Shown: in pieces, positions 53,094 through 61,994 of the stretch
Position numbering within the stretch: the first letter of the stretch is position 1
How the letters are laid out: each line of letters opens with the position of its first letter
Origin: Arthrobacter sp. SLBN-112
GTDB taxonomy: Bacteria > Actinomycetota > Actinomycetes > Actinomycetales > Micrococcaceae
Length of the DNA stretch: 64,000 nucleotides
Assembly (NCBI RefSeq): GCF_030944625.1
Contig: NZ_JAUSXY010000001.1
Coordinates: forward strand, 2,046,001 to 2,110,000
Direction of reading: 5' to 3'
Program-made: the position numbers and the translations under genes
The notes under the pieces: model-generated
The model's input: the letters and a program-made list of their open reading frames with translations, nothing else
Database searches by the model: none
Told to the model about the DNA's origin: nothing

Positions 53094-53630
53094 ATGTCAC
53101 GTATTGGACGTCTCCCCATCACCGTTCCTGCCGGCGTTGAGGTCAAGGTTGACGGCTCTGTCGTCAGCGTCAAGGGTTCCAAGGGGGAACTGACCCACAC
53201 TGTGGCCAGCCCCATCGAGGTTGCCCTGGACGAGAACACCCTGACCGTTTCCCGCCCGAACGATGAGCGCGCCTCCCGTTCGCTCCACGGCCTGACCCGC
53301 ACCCTGATCGCCAACATGATCCAGGGTGTCACCGCAGGCTACGAGAAGAAGCTTGAAATCGTTGGTACCGGTTACCGCGTTCAGGCCAAGGGATCAGACC
53401 TTGAGTTCGCTCTCGGCTACAGCCACCCGGTCAGCGTTTCCGCTCCGGCTGGCATCACCTTTGCAGTAGAGGGTCCGACCAAGCTCTCTGTCTCAGGCAT
53501 CAACAAGCAGCAGGTCGGCGAAGTTGCTGCCAACATTCGCAAGCTGCGCAAGCCTGACCCGTACAAGGGCAAGGGCATTCGTTACGCCGGCGAAGTCATC
53601 CGCCGCAAGGTCGGAAAGGCTGGTAAGTAA
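53094..53630 (+). CDS. rplF: Ribosomal protein L6
   Basis: The protein has 178 residues. It begins [20 protein letters not shown], and the C-terminal signature is [21 protein letters not shown]6 lies near the factor-binding site and supports EF-Tu and EF-G function. It is 18 bp after rpsH with GGAAAGGAAG as ribosome binding site, and rplR follows after 2 bp. Confidence 0.98.
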   Translation: MSRIGRLPITVPAGVEVKVDGSVVSVKGSKGELTHTVASPIEVALDENTLTVSRPNDERASRSLHGLTRTLIANMIQGVTAGYEKKLEIVGTGYRVQAKGSDLEFALGYSHPVSVSAPAGITFAVEGPTKLSVSGINKQQVGEVAANIRKLRKPDPYKGKGIRYAGEVIRRKVGKAGK

Positions 53631-53632
53631 CC

Positions 53633-54016
53633 ATGGCCATCGCCATTAACAAGAAGCGTACGAACAAGAGCAAGGCTGCTGCACGCAGCCGTCGCCAGCT
53701 TCGTATCCGCAAGCGCATTGCCGGCACGGCTGCCCGCCCCCGTTTGGTGGTCAACCGCTCCGCACGCCACGTATTTGTCCAGGTTGTCGATGACAGCATT
53801 GGCCAGACCGTAGCAAGCGCGTCCACTCTGGAAGCTGACCTTCGTGCATTCGACGGTGACAAGACTGCCAAGGCCAAGCGCGTCGGCGAGCTCGTTGCCG
53901 AACGTGCCAAGGCTGCCGGCGTCGAGGCTGTCGTTTTCGACCGTGGTGGTAACAAGTACCACGGCCGGATCGCTGCCGTCGCCGACGGTGCACGCGAAGG
54001 TGGGCTGTCACTGTGA
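53633..54016 (+). CDS. rplR: Ribosomal protein L18
   Basis: The protein has 127 residues. The basic N-terminus [20 protein letters not shown] precedes the 5S rRNA-binding core [20 protein letters not shown], and the end [20 protein letters not shown] is the C-terminal signature. L18 forms the 5S particle with L5. Its ATG is separated from the rplF stop by two bases, which supports coupled translation. Confidence 0.98.
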   Translation: MAIAINKKRTNKSKAAARSRRQLRIRKRIAGTAARPRLVVNRSARHVFVQVVDDSIGQTVASASTLEADLRAFDGDKTAKAKRVGELVAERAKAAGVEAVVFDRGGNKYHGRIAAVADGAREGGLSL

Positions 54017-54043
54017 CCGAAGCAAACAAGGGAAAAGGACACT

Positions 54044-54730
54044 GTGTCTGCAGATCAGAAGGCGCCCGAAGCCGCAGCTGCTGAGACCACTGCCCCCGCT
54101 GCCGAGGACCGCCGTGGTGGCGCCCGTCGGGGCGAGCGTGGAGACCGTGGCCAGGGCCGCGGCGACCGCGGTGGCCGTGGTGGCCGCGACGGTGGCCGTG
54201 AAGCCGAAAAGAACCAGTTCGTAGAGCGCGTTGTCACCATCAACCGCGTTTCCAAGGTCGTCAAGGGTGGTCGTCGCTTCAGCTTCACCGCTCTGGTGGT
54301 CGTTGGTGACGGGAACGGCATGGTCGGCGTCGGCTACGGCAAGGCCAAGGAAGTTCCCGCTGCTATCGCCAAGGGCGTTGAAGAGGCCAAGAAGTCCTTC
54401 TTCCGCGTTCCCCGCGTCGGCAGCACCATCCCGCACCGCGTTCAGGGTGAAGCCGCTGCCGGCGTCGTAATGCTGCGTCCGGCTTCCGCCGGTACCGGTG
54501 TTATCGCCGGTGGTCCGGTCCGTGCAGTATTGGAGTGCGTGGGTATCCACGACATCCTCTCCAAGTCGCTCGGTTCCTCCAACGCCATCAACATCGTCCA
54601 CGCGACCGTTGATGCCCTGAAGCGCCTCGAAGAGCCGGCATCCGTGGCAGCACGCCGCGGCCTGCCGCTGGACGAGGTTGCCCCGCCGGCACTGGTGAAG
54701 GCCCTTCTCGCACCGAAGGCAGGTGCCTAG
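54044..54730 (+). CDS. rpsE: Ribosomal protein S5 with RG-rich N-terminal extension
   Basis: The protein has 228 residues, about 60 more than E. coli S5, beginning at GTG 54044. The extra N-terminus is Ala/Glu-rich and then Arg/Gly-rich ([20 protein letters not shown]). The core has [20 protein letters not shown] and [20 protein letters not shown], and the signature in [21 protein letters not shown]5 acts in decoding fidelity and mRNA unwinding. Between rplR and rpmD. Confidence 0.98.
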   Translation: MSADQKAPEAAAAETTAPAAEDRRGGARRGERGDRGQGRGDRGGRGGRDGGREAEKNQFVERVVTINRVSKVVKGGRRFSFTALVVVGDGNGMVGVGYGKAKEVPAAIAKGVEEAKKSFFRVPRVGSTIPHRVQGEAAAGVVMLRPASAGTGVIAGGPVRAVLECVGIHDILSKSLGSSNAINIVHATVDALKRLEEPASVAARRGLPLDEVAPPALVKALLAPKAGA

Positions 54731-54732
54731 TC

Positions 54733-54939
54733 ATGGCTAAGAACCTGGTCCCCTCCGACGCTCAGTTGGAGATCACTCAGATCAAGTCCGCCATTGGCGG
54801 CAAGCAGAACCAGCGCGATACCCTGCGGTCCCTCGGCCTGAAGCGGATCGGGCACACCGTTGTCCGCACCGCCGACGCCGTGACCGTCGGGATGATCAAC
54901 ACGGTTCCGCACCTGGTAAAGGTAGAGGAGGCGAAGTAA
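54733..54939 (+). CDS. rpmD: Ribosomal protein L30
   Basis: The protein has 68 residues. It contains [20 protein letters not shown] and [20 protein letters not shown], matching L30 along its whole length. L30 binds 23S and sits near 5S rRNA. The ATG lies two bases after the rpsE stop and rplO starts directly after the rpmD stop, as in other spc operons. Confidence 0.97.
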   Translation: MAKNLVPSDAQLEITQIKSAIGGKQNQRDTLRSLGLKRIGHTVVRTADAVTVGMINTVPHLVKVEEAK

Positions 54940-55425
54940 ATGGCAGAGAACACTGCTGATAAGGCACAGGCTGCTGAGAAGCAGAACGCCCTGAAGGTTC
55001 ACCACCTGCGTCCCGCTCCGGGTGCCAAGACCGCCAAGACCCGTGTTGGTCGTGGTGAGGCATCCAAGGGTAAGACCGCCGGCCGCGGTACCAAGGGTAC
55101 GGCTGCCCGCTACCAGGTGAAGGCTGGCTTTGCCGGCGGCCAGTTGCCGCTGCACATGCGCCTGCCGAAGCTGCGCGGCTTCAAGAACCCGTTCCGGGTT
55201 GAGTTCCAGGTTGTAAACCTGGACAAGCTCAACGAGCTGTTCCCGGAAGGTGGCGCAGTCACCGTGGAGAACCTGGTCGAAAAGGGTGCCGTTCGCAAGA
55301 ACCAGCCCGTCAAGGTGCTGGGCACCGGCGACATCACCGTCAAGGTTGACATCACCGCCCACGCATTCTCGGCCAGCGCCGCTGAAAAGATTGCCGCAGC
55401 AGGCGGAAGCACCACCGCCCTCTAA
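54940..55425 (+). CDS. rplO: Ribosomal protein L15
   Basis: The protein has 161 residues. The N-terminal part has [20 protein letters not shown] and [20 protein letters not shown], and [20 protein letters not shown] is the L15 consensus. An N-terminal polar extension of about 18 residues is present. L15 is a late assembly protein of the 50S subunit. It precedes secY by 211 bp, where a small palindrome (CCGGTATCCGCGGG/CCCCGGATACCGG) near 55449-55482 may act as an attenuator. Confidence 0.98.
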   Translation: MAENTADKAQAAEKQNALKVHHLRPAPGAKTAKTRVGRGEASKGKTAGRGTKGTAARYQVKAGFAGGQLPLHMRLPKLRGFKNPFRVEFQVVNLDKLNELFPEGGAVTVENLVEKGAVRKNQPVKVLGTGDITVKVDITAHAFSASAAEKIAAAGGSTTAL

Positions 55426-55448
55426 AGGGACGGCGCCAGCTGTTGAAC

Positions 55449-55488
55449 TCCCGGTATCCGCGGGCCTCGGCCCCGGATACCGGGAGTT
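55449..55488 (+). terminator. Hairpin between rplO and secY
   Basis: CTCCCGGTATCCG pairs with CGGATACCGGGAG, followed by TTTTTCAT. It has the form of an intrinsic terminator, so secY-adk-map may be partly uncoupled from the ribosomal genes. Confidence 0.75.
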
Positions 55489-55636
55489 TTTCATATCCGC
55501 CGGACGAATTTTTCCTGCCATCCGGCGTACCTTGGCCGGTACGGATTGTTCGCATGGCGCATCCAACCGTTAGACTCGGATGTCGGGATTTATCAAATTC
55601 CGCAACCCCACTCTTATTGACACCACAGGAGGACGC

Positions 55637-56947
55637 TTGCTTAGCGCATTTGGCCGGGCCTTTCGCACGCCTGATCTGCGGCGCAAGTTGTTGTTCACGC
55701 TGGGAATCATCACCATCTTCCGCTTGGGTGCTTTCATTCCCTCGCCAGGTGTGAACTACCAGAATGTCCAGCAATGCTTGCATAACGGTCAGACTGCCGG
55801 CGGGCTGTACCAGCTCGTCAACCTCTTCAGCGGCGGCGCGTTGCTCCAGGTGTCCATCTTCGCCTTGGGCATCATGCCGTACATCACGGCCAGCATCATC
55901 GTTCAGCTCCTCCGGGTGGTCATTCCCCGGTTCCAGGAGCTTTACGACGAGGGCGCGTCAGGCCAGTCCAAGCTGACCCAGTACACCCGCTACCTCACCA
56001 TTGCCCTGGGCTTGCTCAACGCCACCACCCTGGTGTCCCTGGCCCGTTCCGGCCAGCTGCTGCCAGGCTGCCAGCTCCCCATAATCCCGGATACAAGCAT
56101 CATCACCACCATCCTGATCATCATCACGCTCACGGCCGGCACCGGCCTGATCATGTGGATGGGCGAGCTTGTCACCGAAAAGGGTGTGGGTAATGGCATG
56201 TCGCTGCTGATCTTCACCTCCATCGCAGCGCAGTTCCCCACCTCGCTCGGAGCGATCTGGACCTCCCAGGGACCGGGGACCTTCTTCCTCGTCCTGGTGG
56301 TGGGCCTGCTGACGGTCGCGCTGGTGGTCTTCGTGGAACAGTCACAGCGGCGCGTCCCGGTCCAGTACGCCAAGCGTATGATCGGCCGGCGCACGGTGGG
56401 TGGCACCAGCACCTACATCCCCATCAAGGTGAACATGGCCGGCGTCATTCCGGTGATCTTCGCTTCCTCCATGCTCTACATTCCCGGGCTGATTGCGCAG
56501 TTCAACCAGCCCAAGAACGGCGAGCAGCTCCAGCCGTGGGTTGAATGGATCAACAACAACCTGACCCGCGGTGACCACCCGATCTACATGGTGGTCTATT
56601 TCCTGCTGATCGTGTTCTTCACCTACTTCTACGTCGCGATTACCTTCAACCCTGAAGAAGTCTCAGACAACATGAAGAAGTACGGCGGCTTCATTCCAGG
56701 TATCCGCGCCGGCCGGCCGACCGCGGACTACCTGCAGTACGTGCTCTCGCGGATCACCCTGCCCGGCGCCCTCTACCTGGGCTTCGTGGCACTGATTCCG
56801 CTGGTGGCACTGGTGCTGATCAACGCAAACCAGAACTTCCCGTTCGGTGGCACCTCGATCCTGATCATGGTGGGCGTTGGCCTGGAGACCGTCAAGCAGA
56901 TTGATGCGCAGCTACAACAACGTCACTACGAAGGGCTTTTGCGATGA
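55637..56947 (+). CDS. secY: Preprotein translocase subunit SecY
   Basis: The protein has 436 residues from TTG 55637, four bases after AGGAGG; an in-frame ATG at 55580 adds 19 residues but lacks a ribosome binding site. It begins MLSAFGRAFRTPDLRRKLLF, and ten membrane helices follow. SecY signatures are FSGGALLQVSIFALGIMPYI and ASIIVQLLRVVIPRFQEL. The C-terminal loop has QIDAQLQQRHYEGLLR. SecY forms the protein-conducting channel with SecE. It overlaps adk by 4 bp (ATGA). Confidence 0.97.
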   Translation: MLSAFGRAFRTPDLRRKLLFTLGIITIFRLGAFIPSPGVNYQNVQQCLHNGQTAGGLYQLVNLFSGGALLQVSIFALGIMPYITASIIVQLLRVVIPRFQELYDEGASGQSKLTQYTRYLTIALGLLNATTLVSLARSGQLLPGCQLPIIPDTSIITTILIIITLTAGTGLIMWMGELVTEKGVGNGMSLLIFTSIAAQFPTSLGAIWTSQGPGTFFLVLVVGLLTVALVVFVEQSQRRVPVQYAKRMIGRRTVGGTSTYIPIKVNMAGVIPVIFASSMLYIPGLIAQFNQPKNGEQLQPWVEWINNNLTRGDHPIYMVVYFLLIVFFTYFYVAITFNPEEVSDNMKKYGGFIPGIRAGRPTADYLQYVLSRITLPGALYLGFVALIPLVALVLINANQNFPFGGTSILIMVGVGLETVKQIDAQLQQRHYEGLLR

Positions 56948-57522
56948 CGAGAATGCTGATTATTGGACCTCCCGGTTCCGGAAAAGGAACGCAGGCGGAG
57001 CGGATTTCAGAACGCCTCGGCGTTGTGGCCATCTCCACCGGCGACATTTTCCGTGCCAACGTGAAGGGCGAAACCCCGCTCGGCATCGAGGCCAAGAAGT
57101 ACATGGACAACGGTGACTTCGTTCCGGACAGCGTGACCAACAAGATGGTCCGCGACCGCCTGGGCGAGTCCGACGTCGAAAACGGCTTCCTGCTGGACGG
57201 CTACCCGCGCACCACCGCGCAGGTGGACTACCTTGACGAGATCCTCGCCGACGGCGACGAGAAGCTCGACGTGGTGCTGCAGTTGACGGCCGACGACGAA
57301 GAGCTGGTGCACCGTCTCCTGGGCCGGGCCAAGGAGACGGGCCGGAGCGACGACAATGAAGCCGTCATCCGCCACCGCCTTGATCTTTACCACGAGCAGA
57401 CGGAAGCCGTAGTGGCGAAGTACGCCGAGCGCGGCATCCTGACCCAGGTGGACGGGATCGGTCCCATCGACGAAGTAACCGACCGCGTGATGCAGGCCAT
57501 CAAGGCCGCACAGGCAGCCTGA
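56944..57522 (+). CDS. adk: Adenylate kinase
   Basis: The protein has 192 residues. The P loop is IIGPPGSGKGTQAERISE, followed by ISTGDIFRANV and the signature FLLDGYPRTTAQVDYLDEIL. The LID is the short type without zinc cysteines (LLGRAKETGRSDDNEAVIRH). It interconverts AMP, ADP and ATP in the cytoplasm. The ATG overlaps the secY stop, so the genes are coupled. A long hairpin follows after 20 bp. Confidence 0.98.
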   Translation: MTRMLIIGPPGSGKGTQAERISERLGVVAISTGDIFRANVKGETPLGIEAKKYMDNGDFVPDSVTNKMVRDRLGESDVENGFLLDGYPRTTAQVDYLDEILADGDEKLDVVLQLTADDEELVHRLLGRAKETGRSDDNEAVIRHRLDLYHEQTEAVVAKYAERGILTQVDGIGPIDEVTDRVMQAIKAAQAA

Positions 57523-57542
57523 CTTAAGGCGCCACGGTTATC

Positions 57543-57573
57543 GAGGCTCCTCCCGGAATCCGGGAGGAGCCTC
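57543..57573 (+). terminator. Hairpin after adk
   Basis: GAGGCTCCTCCCGG pairs perfectly with CCGGGAGGAGCCTC around AAT. The following bases are AGCCATTTG, so T content is modest; it may reduce rather than end transcription into map. Confidence 0.65.
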
Positions 57574-57594
57574 AGCCATTTGAAAGGACACACC

Positions 57595-58422
57595 ATGGCC
57601 TTCGGCCAACCCCGCATCGAATACAAGAACAACGCCCAGATGCGCACCATGCACGAGGCCGGACTGGTCCTCAGCCGCGCGCTGGACGCCGCCGTCGCCG
57701 CCGCGGTGCCGGGGGTCACCACCAAGCACCTGGACGACGTCTTCGCGGCAATCCTCAACGAAGCAGGCGCGAAGTCCAACTTCCTGGGCTACCACGGCTT
57801 CCCGGCCACCATCTGCACCTCTGTCAACGAGGAGGTGGTCCACGGCATCCCGGGCAGCCGTGTCCTGCAGGACAGCGACATCATTTCCATCGACGGCGGG
57901 GCGATCGTTAACGGCTGGCACTCTGATTCCGCCCGGACCGTGATCGTGGGAACCGTGGACCCTGAGGACCAGCGGCTCTCCGACGTCACCCAGGCGGCCA
58001 TGTGGCGGGGCATTGCGGCACTGGCCACGGGCAGCCACGTGGGCGATGTCGGCGCCGCCATCGACGATTACGTCTCCTCCGTACCCGGCAAGCCCCTGGG
58101 CATCCTGGAGGACTACGTGGGCCATGGCATCGGCTCAGAGATGCACATGGCACCTGACGTGCTGAACTACCGCACCAACCACCGCGGCCCCAAGATCAAG
58201 CCGGGCCTGTGCCTTGCCATCGAACCCATGCTGGTCCGCGGCAGCATCGACACCGCGGTGCTGGACGACGACTGGACCGTGGTCACCACCGACGGCAAGC
58301 GGTCCTGCCAGTGGGAGCATTCGGTTGCGGTGCATGAGAAGGGCATCTGGGTGCTGTCAGCTCCCGACGGCGGCGCGGAGCAGCTGGTGCCCCTCGGCGT
58401 CACGCCCGTCCCCATCCCTTAA
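57595..58422 (+). CDS. map: Methionine aminopeptidase, type I
   Basis: The protein has 275 residues from ATG 57595, preceded by GAAAGGA. Metal and catalytic residues are all present: His in GYHGFPATICTSVNEEVVHG, two Asp in SIDGGAIVNGWHSDSARTVI, His in GHGIGSEMHM, Glu in LAIEPML and Glu in QWEHSVAV. It removes the initiator methionine from new proteins. It is downstream of adk, the usual position in the spc cluster, although its reading may depend on its own promoter after the hairpin. Confidence 0.97.
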   Translation: MAFGQPRIEYKNNAQMRTMHEAGLVLSRALDAAVAAAVPGVTTKHLDDVFAAILNEAGAKSNFLGYHGFPATICTSVNEEVVHGIPGSRVLQDSDIISIDGGAIVNGWHSDSARTVIVGTVDPEDQRLSDVTQAAMWRGIAALATGSHVGDVGAAIDDYVSSVPGKPLGILEDYVGHGIGSEMHMAPDVLNYRTNHRGPKIKPGLCLAIEPMLVRGSIDTAVLDDDWTVVTTDGKRSCQWEHSVAVHEKGIWVLSAPDGGAEQLVPLGVTPVPIP

Positions 58423-58427
58423 GGCGC

Positions 58428-58479
58428 GGTGGTTGAGCCTGTCGAAATCCAAGACCGGGTTTCGACAGGCTCAACCACC
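58428..58479. repeat. Palindromic intergenic repeat, 20-bp arms
   Basis: GGTGGTTGAGCCTGTCGAAA pairs perfectly with TTTCGACAGGCTCAACCACC across a 12-nt loop. It lies between convergent map and the sugar-binding protein gene and can act as a bidirectional terminator. One arm recurs with one mismatch at 5049, showing it is a dispersed element. Confidence 0.85.
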
Positions 58480-58492
58480 GGAGCGTGTAGCG

Positions 58493-59842
58493 CTATGCCT
58501 TCAGTTTGGGCTTGACGTCCCGGTCGTAGATGCCCTGCAGGGTGCTCTTCAGGTCCGTCATGGAGGACTTGACGTCGCCCTGCTGGGTGAGGATCTTCGC
58601 GGCAGCCTTGGCCATCTCCTGGTCTGCGCCCGGCAGGAACACCCTGGCGTTGTCCTGGACCTTGGTCACGGCCAGCTGGTCCATCGCCGTCTTGATCTGC
58701 GGTGTCTTGGCGAGGACAGCCGCCATGTCGGCCGATTTGCGGATGGGCATGTAGCCGGTGGCGGCCGAGAACTCCGCAGTGCTTTCCGGCTGCGTGACGA
58801 ACTTCAGGAACGTACCCGCGGCAAGCTGTTCTTCTTTGGTGATTCCGCTCGGGATGCCCAGGCCTGCGCCGCCGGTGGGGCATACGTTGGACTGCGCTTT
58901 CGGACCTCCAGGCAGGAAGCCAACGCCGACATTGAACTTGGCGGACTTCAGGATCCCCAGCAGGGAGCCCGTGGAGGAGATGGTGGTGGAGGTCAGCCCG
59001 GCCGAGAAATCGTCAGCGGCTTCCTTGGACGAAACGCCTGCCCACTTGTCCTTGTAGATCGAATCCTGGGCCCACTGCAGCGCCGCCACGGATTCGGCGG
59101 AGTCGCATGTGATGTCCCATTCCTTGGACCAGCCGCCGCCCCAGCCCCACAGCATGTTCTGCAGCGTCCACCCAGCGTAGCCGGCCAGGGCCGGGTAGAT
59201 GTAGGCGTACTGGGCGCCGGAGCTCGCCTTGAGCTTGGGTGCCCATTCACCGAACTCGTCCCAGGTCTTGGGTGCGCGGTCGGGCAGGCCGGCCGCGGCG
59301 AAGTGATCCTTGTTGTAGTAGAACAGCGGCGTTGAGCGGCCGTAAGGGAGCGCCCACTGCTTGCCGTCGTATTTGTAGTCATCCACCAGGGACTGCTGGA
59401 AATCGTCCATCTTCATGTCCAGCTGCTTGGTGAGGCTGTCCACGGGGATGATGCTGCCGTTGGTGTAGTAGCGGAACCACCAGACATCGGACAGGACCAC
59501 GACGCCCGGGAGGCCCGACTTGGCCGCCTGGGCTGTCTGGAACTTCTGGGCGATTTCCTCGTAGTTGGCGCCGGCCGTTACCAGGTTGACCGTGATGTCC
59601 GGGTTCTGGGCGTGGAATTTGTCGATCAAGCTCTTTTCCACGTCCTGGGACTGGCCAGGGTGGCTGGACCAGAAGTCGATCTTGGCCGCGGGCTTCACTC
59701 CGTTGAAGTCGATGTCGGCCGCTTGGGACGTGGCCTGGCCGCCACCAGTGGTTGAGGGTCCGCCGCATGCTGCCAGGGCGGCTGCGGAGGCGGTGGCCCC
59801 TGCCAGGCCCAGGAAATGCCTCCGGTCCAGATGCAATGCCAT
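58493..59842 (-). CDS. Sugar ABC transporter substrate-binding lipoprotein
   Basis: The protein has 449 residues. The N-terminus has a twin-Arg motif (LDRRHFLGLAG) and a lipobox (LAACGG, Cys at about 26), so it is probably exported by Tat and lipid-anchored. The family-1 extracellular solute-binding fold follows, including AKIDFWSSHPGQSQDVEKSL and GVVVLSDVWWFRYYTNGSII. It binds a sugar outside the cell and hands it to the two permeases encoded upstream on the same strand (58-bp gap). The sugar cannot be identified. Confidence 0.88.
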   Translation of the reverse strand: MALHLDRRHFLGLAGATASAAALAACGGPSTTGGGQATSQAADIDFNGVKPAAKIDFWSSHPGQSQDVEKSLIDKFHAQNPDITVNLVTAGANYEEIAQKFQTAQAAKSGLPGVVVLSDVWWFRYYTNGSIIPVDSLTKQLDMKMDDFQQSLVDDYKYDGKQWALPYGRSTPLFYYNKDHFAAAGLPDRAPKTWDEFGEWAPKLKASSGAQYAYIYPALAGYAGWTLQNMLWGWGGGWSKEWDITCDSAESVAALQWAQDSIYKDKWAGVSSKEAADDFSAGLTSTTISSTGSLLGILKSAKFNVGVGFLPGGPKAQSNVCPTGGAGLGIPSGITKEEQLAAGTFLKFVTQPESTAEFSAATGYMPIRKSADMAAVLAKTPQIKTAMDQLAVTKVQDNARVFLPGADQEMAKAAAKILTQQGDVKSSMTDLKSTLQGIYDRDVKPKLKA

Positions 59843-59900
59843 GAGAGTTCCTTTCGGTTGTTGCCTTGTGGAAGTGGGATGTACGACGGCGACCGGCAGC

Positions 59901-60821
59901 TTAGCCGGTCACGCTGCCTTGGGTGAGGCCCGCCACGATGTAGCGCTGCAGGGCCGCGAAGATGATCAGGATGGGCACGATGACCAGGACCGCACCGGCC
60001 ATGAGCACGCCCCAGCCGGCCGCGTTGCTCTCATTGTTTTGCAGCAGGGTGAGGCCCACGGGGAGCGTCATGGTCTCTGGCCGGTCCGTGATGATCAACG
60101 GCCAGATGTAGTCGTTCCATTCGGTCACGATGGTTACCAGCGCCACCGTGGCGATGGACGGAACGGAGACCGGAACCACGATCTGCCAGAGACGGCGCCA
60201 ATGCCCGGCGCCGTCCATCTCTGCTGATTCCAGGATGGAGGCGGGCAGGGTCCGGAAGTGCTGGCGCAGAAGGAATGTGCCGAATGCGGTGCCGAGGCCC
60301 GGCAGGATGATGCCCCACAGGGTGTTCTTTCCGCCGATCCCGGCGATCAGGATGAAGTTGGGCAGGATGGAGACCTGCGGCGGCACCATGAGCGCCACCA
60401 GGATCAACAGGAAGATGAAGTTCCGGAACGGAAAGCGGACAAAGACCAGGGCGTAAGCCGTCAGGATGGCGAGCAGCACCTTGATGGTGGCCCCGGCCAG
60501 GGTCACGATGGTGCTGTTCAGGAAGAACTGTCCGAACGGGACCGTGGTCATGGCGGTCCGGTAGTTCTCCAGGTTCAGGCTCTCCGGGAGGATCTTGAGG
60601 TCCGTGGTGACAATCTCGCCTGACGACTTGAAGGAGCTGAGGACCATCCAGAGCAGGGGCAGGAACACCACCAGCGTGGCCACGAGCAGCGGCAGGTAAC
60701 CGCCAACAACGGTCTGGACGAGGTTTCGGCGCGAGAAGGGACGGTCAGGGCTAAGTTCGGGATCCGGCGACGCAACCGCCGGGGCGGCCGGATCCGGGTT
60801 GACCGGTGATAGCGATGTCAC
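59901..60821 (-). CDS. Sugar ABC transporter permease (MalG-type)
   Basis: The protein has 306 residues from GTG 60821, which overlaps the upstream permease stop (GTGA). A Pro-rich N-terminal region of about 35 residues precedes six helices. The EAA loop is ESAEMDGAGHWRRLWQIVVP, which contacts the ATPase. Pattern and length match the MalG/CUT1 class. The long upstream extension of the same frame overlaps the other permease and is not coding. It is the second gene of the importer operon. Confidence 0.9.
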   Translation of the reverse strand: MTSLSPVNPDPAAPAVASPDPELSPDRPFSRRNLVQTVVGGYLPLLVATLVVFLPLLWMVLSSFKSSGEIVTTDLKILPESLNLENYRTAMTTVPFGQFFLNSTIVTLAGATIKVLLAILTAYALVFVRFPFRNFIFLLILVALMVPPQVSILPNFILIAGIGGKNTLWGIILPGLGTAFGTFLLRQHFRTLPASILESAEMDGAGHWRRLWQIVVPVSVPSIATVALVTIVTEWNDYIWPLIITDRPETMTLPVGLTLLQNNESNAAGWGVLMAGAVLVIVPILIIFAALQRYIVAGLTQGSVTG

Positions 60822-61777
60822 GAGTAGTGCACCTTTCGTTCCACGAAGCGCAGCTGCAGCACGGTGATCACCAGGAGGATCGCAAACAGCACTACAGAAA
60901 TGGCTGCCGAGTATCCGGCCCGGTTGTAGGCGCCGAACGCCTGGAGGTAGGCCTCGTAGATCAGGGTGCTGGTGCCGGTGCCCAGCGGCGTCATGATGCG
61001 AATGAGGTCGAAGGCCTGCAGCGAACTCAGCATGGTGGTGATGAGGAGGAAGAACGTGGTGGGGGACAGCAGCGGCAGCGAGATGCTGAGGAAACGCCGG
61101 AATCCGTTCGCACCGTCGAGGGAAGCCGCCTCCATCACGTCCTTCGGAAGGGACTGGAGCCCGGCGAGGTACACCACTGCGCAATAGCCCAGGTTCTTCC
61201 AGACGTATACCAGGATCACCATGACCAGCGACAGCTGGGGATCGTTGATCCATTGCGGGCTCCGTTGGCCGATGCCCCGCAGCAGCCAGGCGAGGACGCC
61301 ATAGCCGGGGTCGAAAATGAACAGCCAGACGAGGCCGACGCCCACGCCGGAGAGCACGTACGGGGCAAACACGGCGGACCGGGCAAACGTTGTGCCACGG
61401 ACCGTCCCGTTCAAAGCCACCGCCACCAGCAGGCCCAGCAGCATGGATCCGCCCACGGTCACCACGGTGAACACTGCGGTGGTCCCCAGGACTTTGGGGG
61501 CGTCATTGCTGCTGAAGAAGGTGACGTAGTTGGCGAGGCCCACCACCGTGGCGGTGGGGGAGCCCAGCGTCCAGTCCAGCGTGGAGTAGTACATGTTGCT
61601 GATGAGCGGACGATAGGTGAAAACGGCGATCAGCACCAGGTTGGGCAGCGCCATTGCAAGGAAAACAAAGAAGTCCCGGCGGTTCCTTGCGGTCCACCGC
61701 CGGTGCGGAATTTTGGCTGTCGGTCCGGGCGGCCGCTTGGGCTTGGCGGACGGATGCGGGGCGAGTTGACGGGTCAT
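60818..61777 (-). CDS. Sugar ABC transporter permease (MalF-type)
   Basis: The protein has 319 residues. Six helices begin with FFVFLAMALPNLVLIAVFTY, and the EAA loop is EAASLDGANGFRRFLSISLP. It belongs to the CUT1 family of sugar importers. It is the first gene of the operon (this permease, second permease, binding protein). No ATPase is encoded in the operon, so it most likely uses a shared MsiK/UgpC-type ATPase from elsewhere in the genome, as is common in actinobacteria. Confidence 0.9.
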   Translation of the reverse strand: MTRQLAPHPSAKPKRPPGPTAKIPHRRWTARNRRDFFVFLAMALPNLVLIAVFTYRPLISNMYYSTLDWTLGSPTATVVGLANYVTFFSSNDAPKVLGTTAVFTVVTVGGSMLLGLLVAVALNGTVRGTTFARSAVFAPYVLSGVGVGLVWLFIFDPGYGVLAWLLRGIGQRSPQWINDPQLSLVMVILVYVWKNLGYCAVVYLAGLQSLPKDVMEAASLDGANGFRRFLSISLPLLSPTTFFLLITTMLSSLQAFDLIRIMTPLGTGTSTLIYEAYLQAFGAYNRAGYSAAISVVLFAILLVITVLQLRFVERKVHYS

Positions 61778-61994
61778 GCGTGTCTCTCCCGGGTCGGGAG
61801 CCTGCTTGTAGCGGGCACTGGCTGAATCTAGGGACTAACTACACCAGACCGTCAGTGGGCTGAAGCCCGCATCTGCCCTTCTCAAAGGACTGTTATCCAA
61901 GGCTTCGTCGCCCGTTAACGCTGTGTTGGATGCAGTCTCGCATAAAGTTTGGCCTTGCGGCAGGGGGGTGCCCGCGAAGTGGAGAATAGGGGGC

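Noticed and set aside
60822..61253. N-terminal extension of the second sugar permease
   Set aside because: It lies within the first permease in another frame; GTG 60821 overlapping that gene's stop is the expected coupled start.
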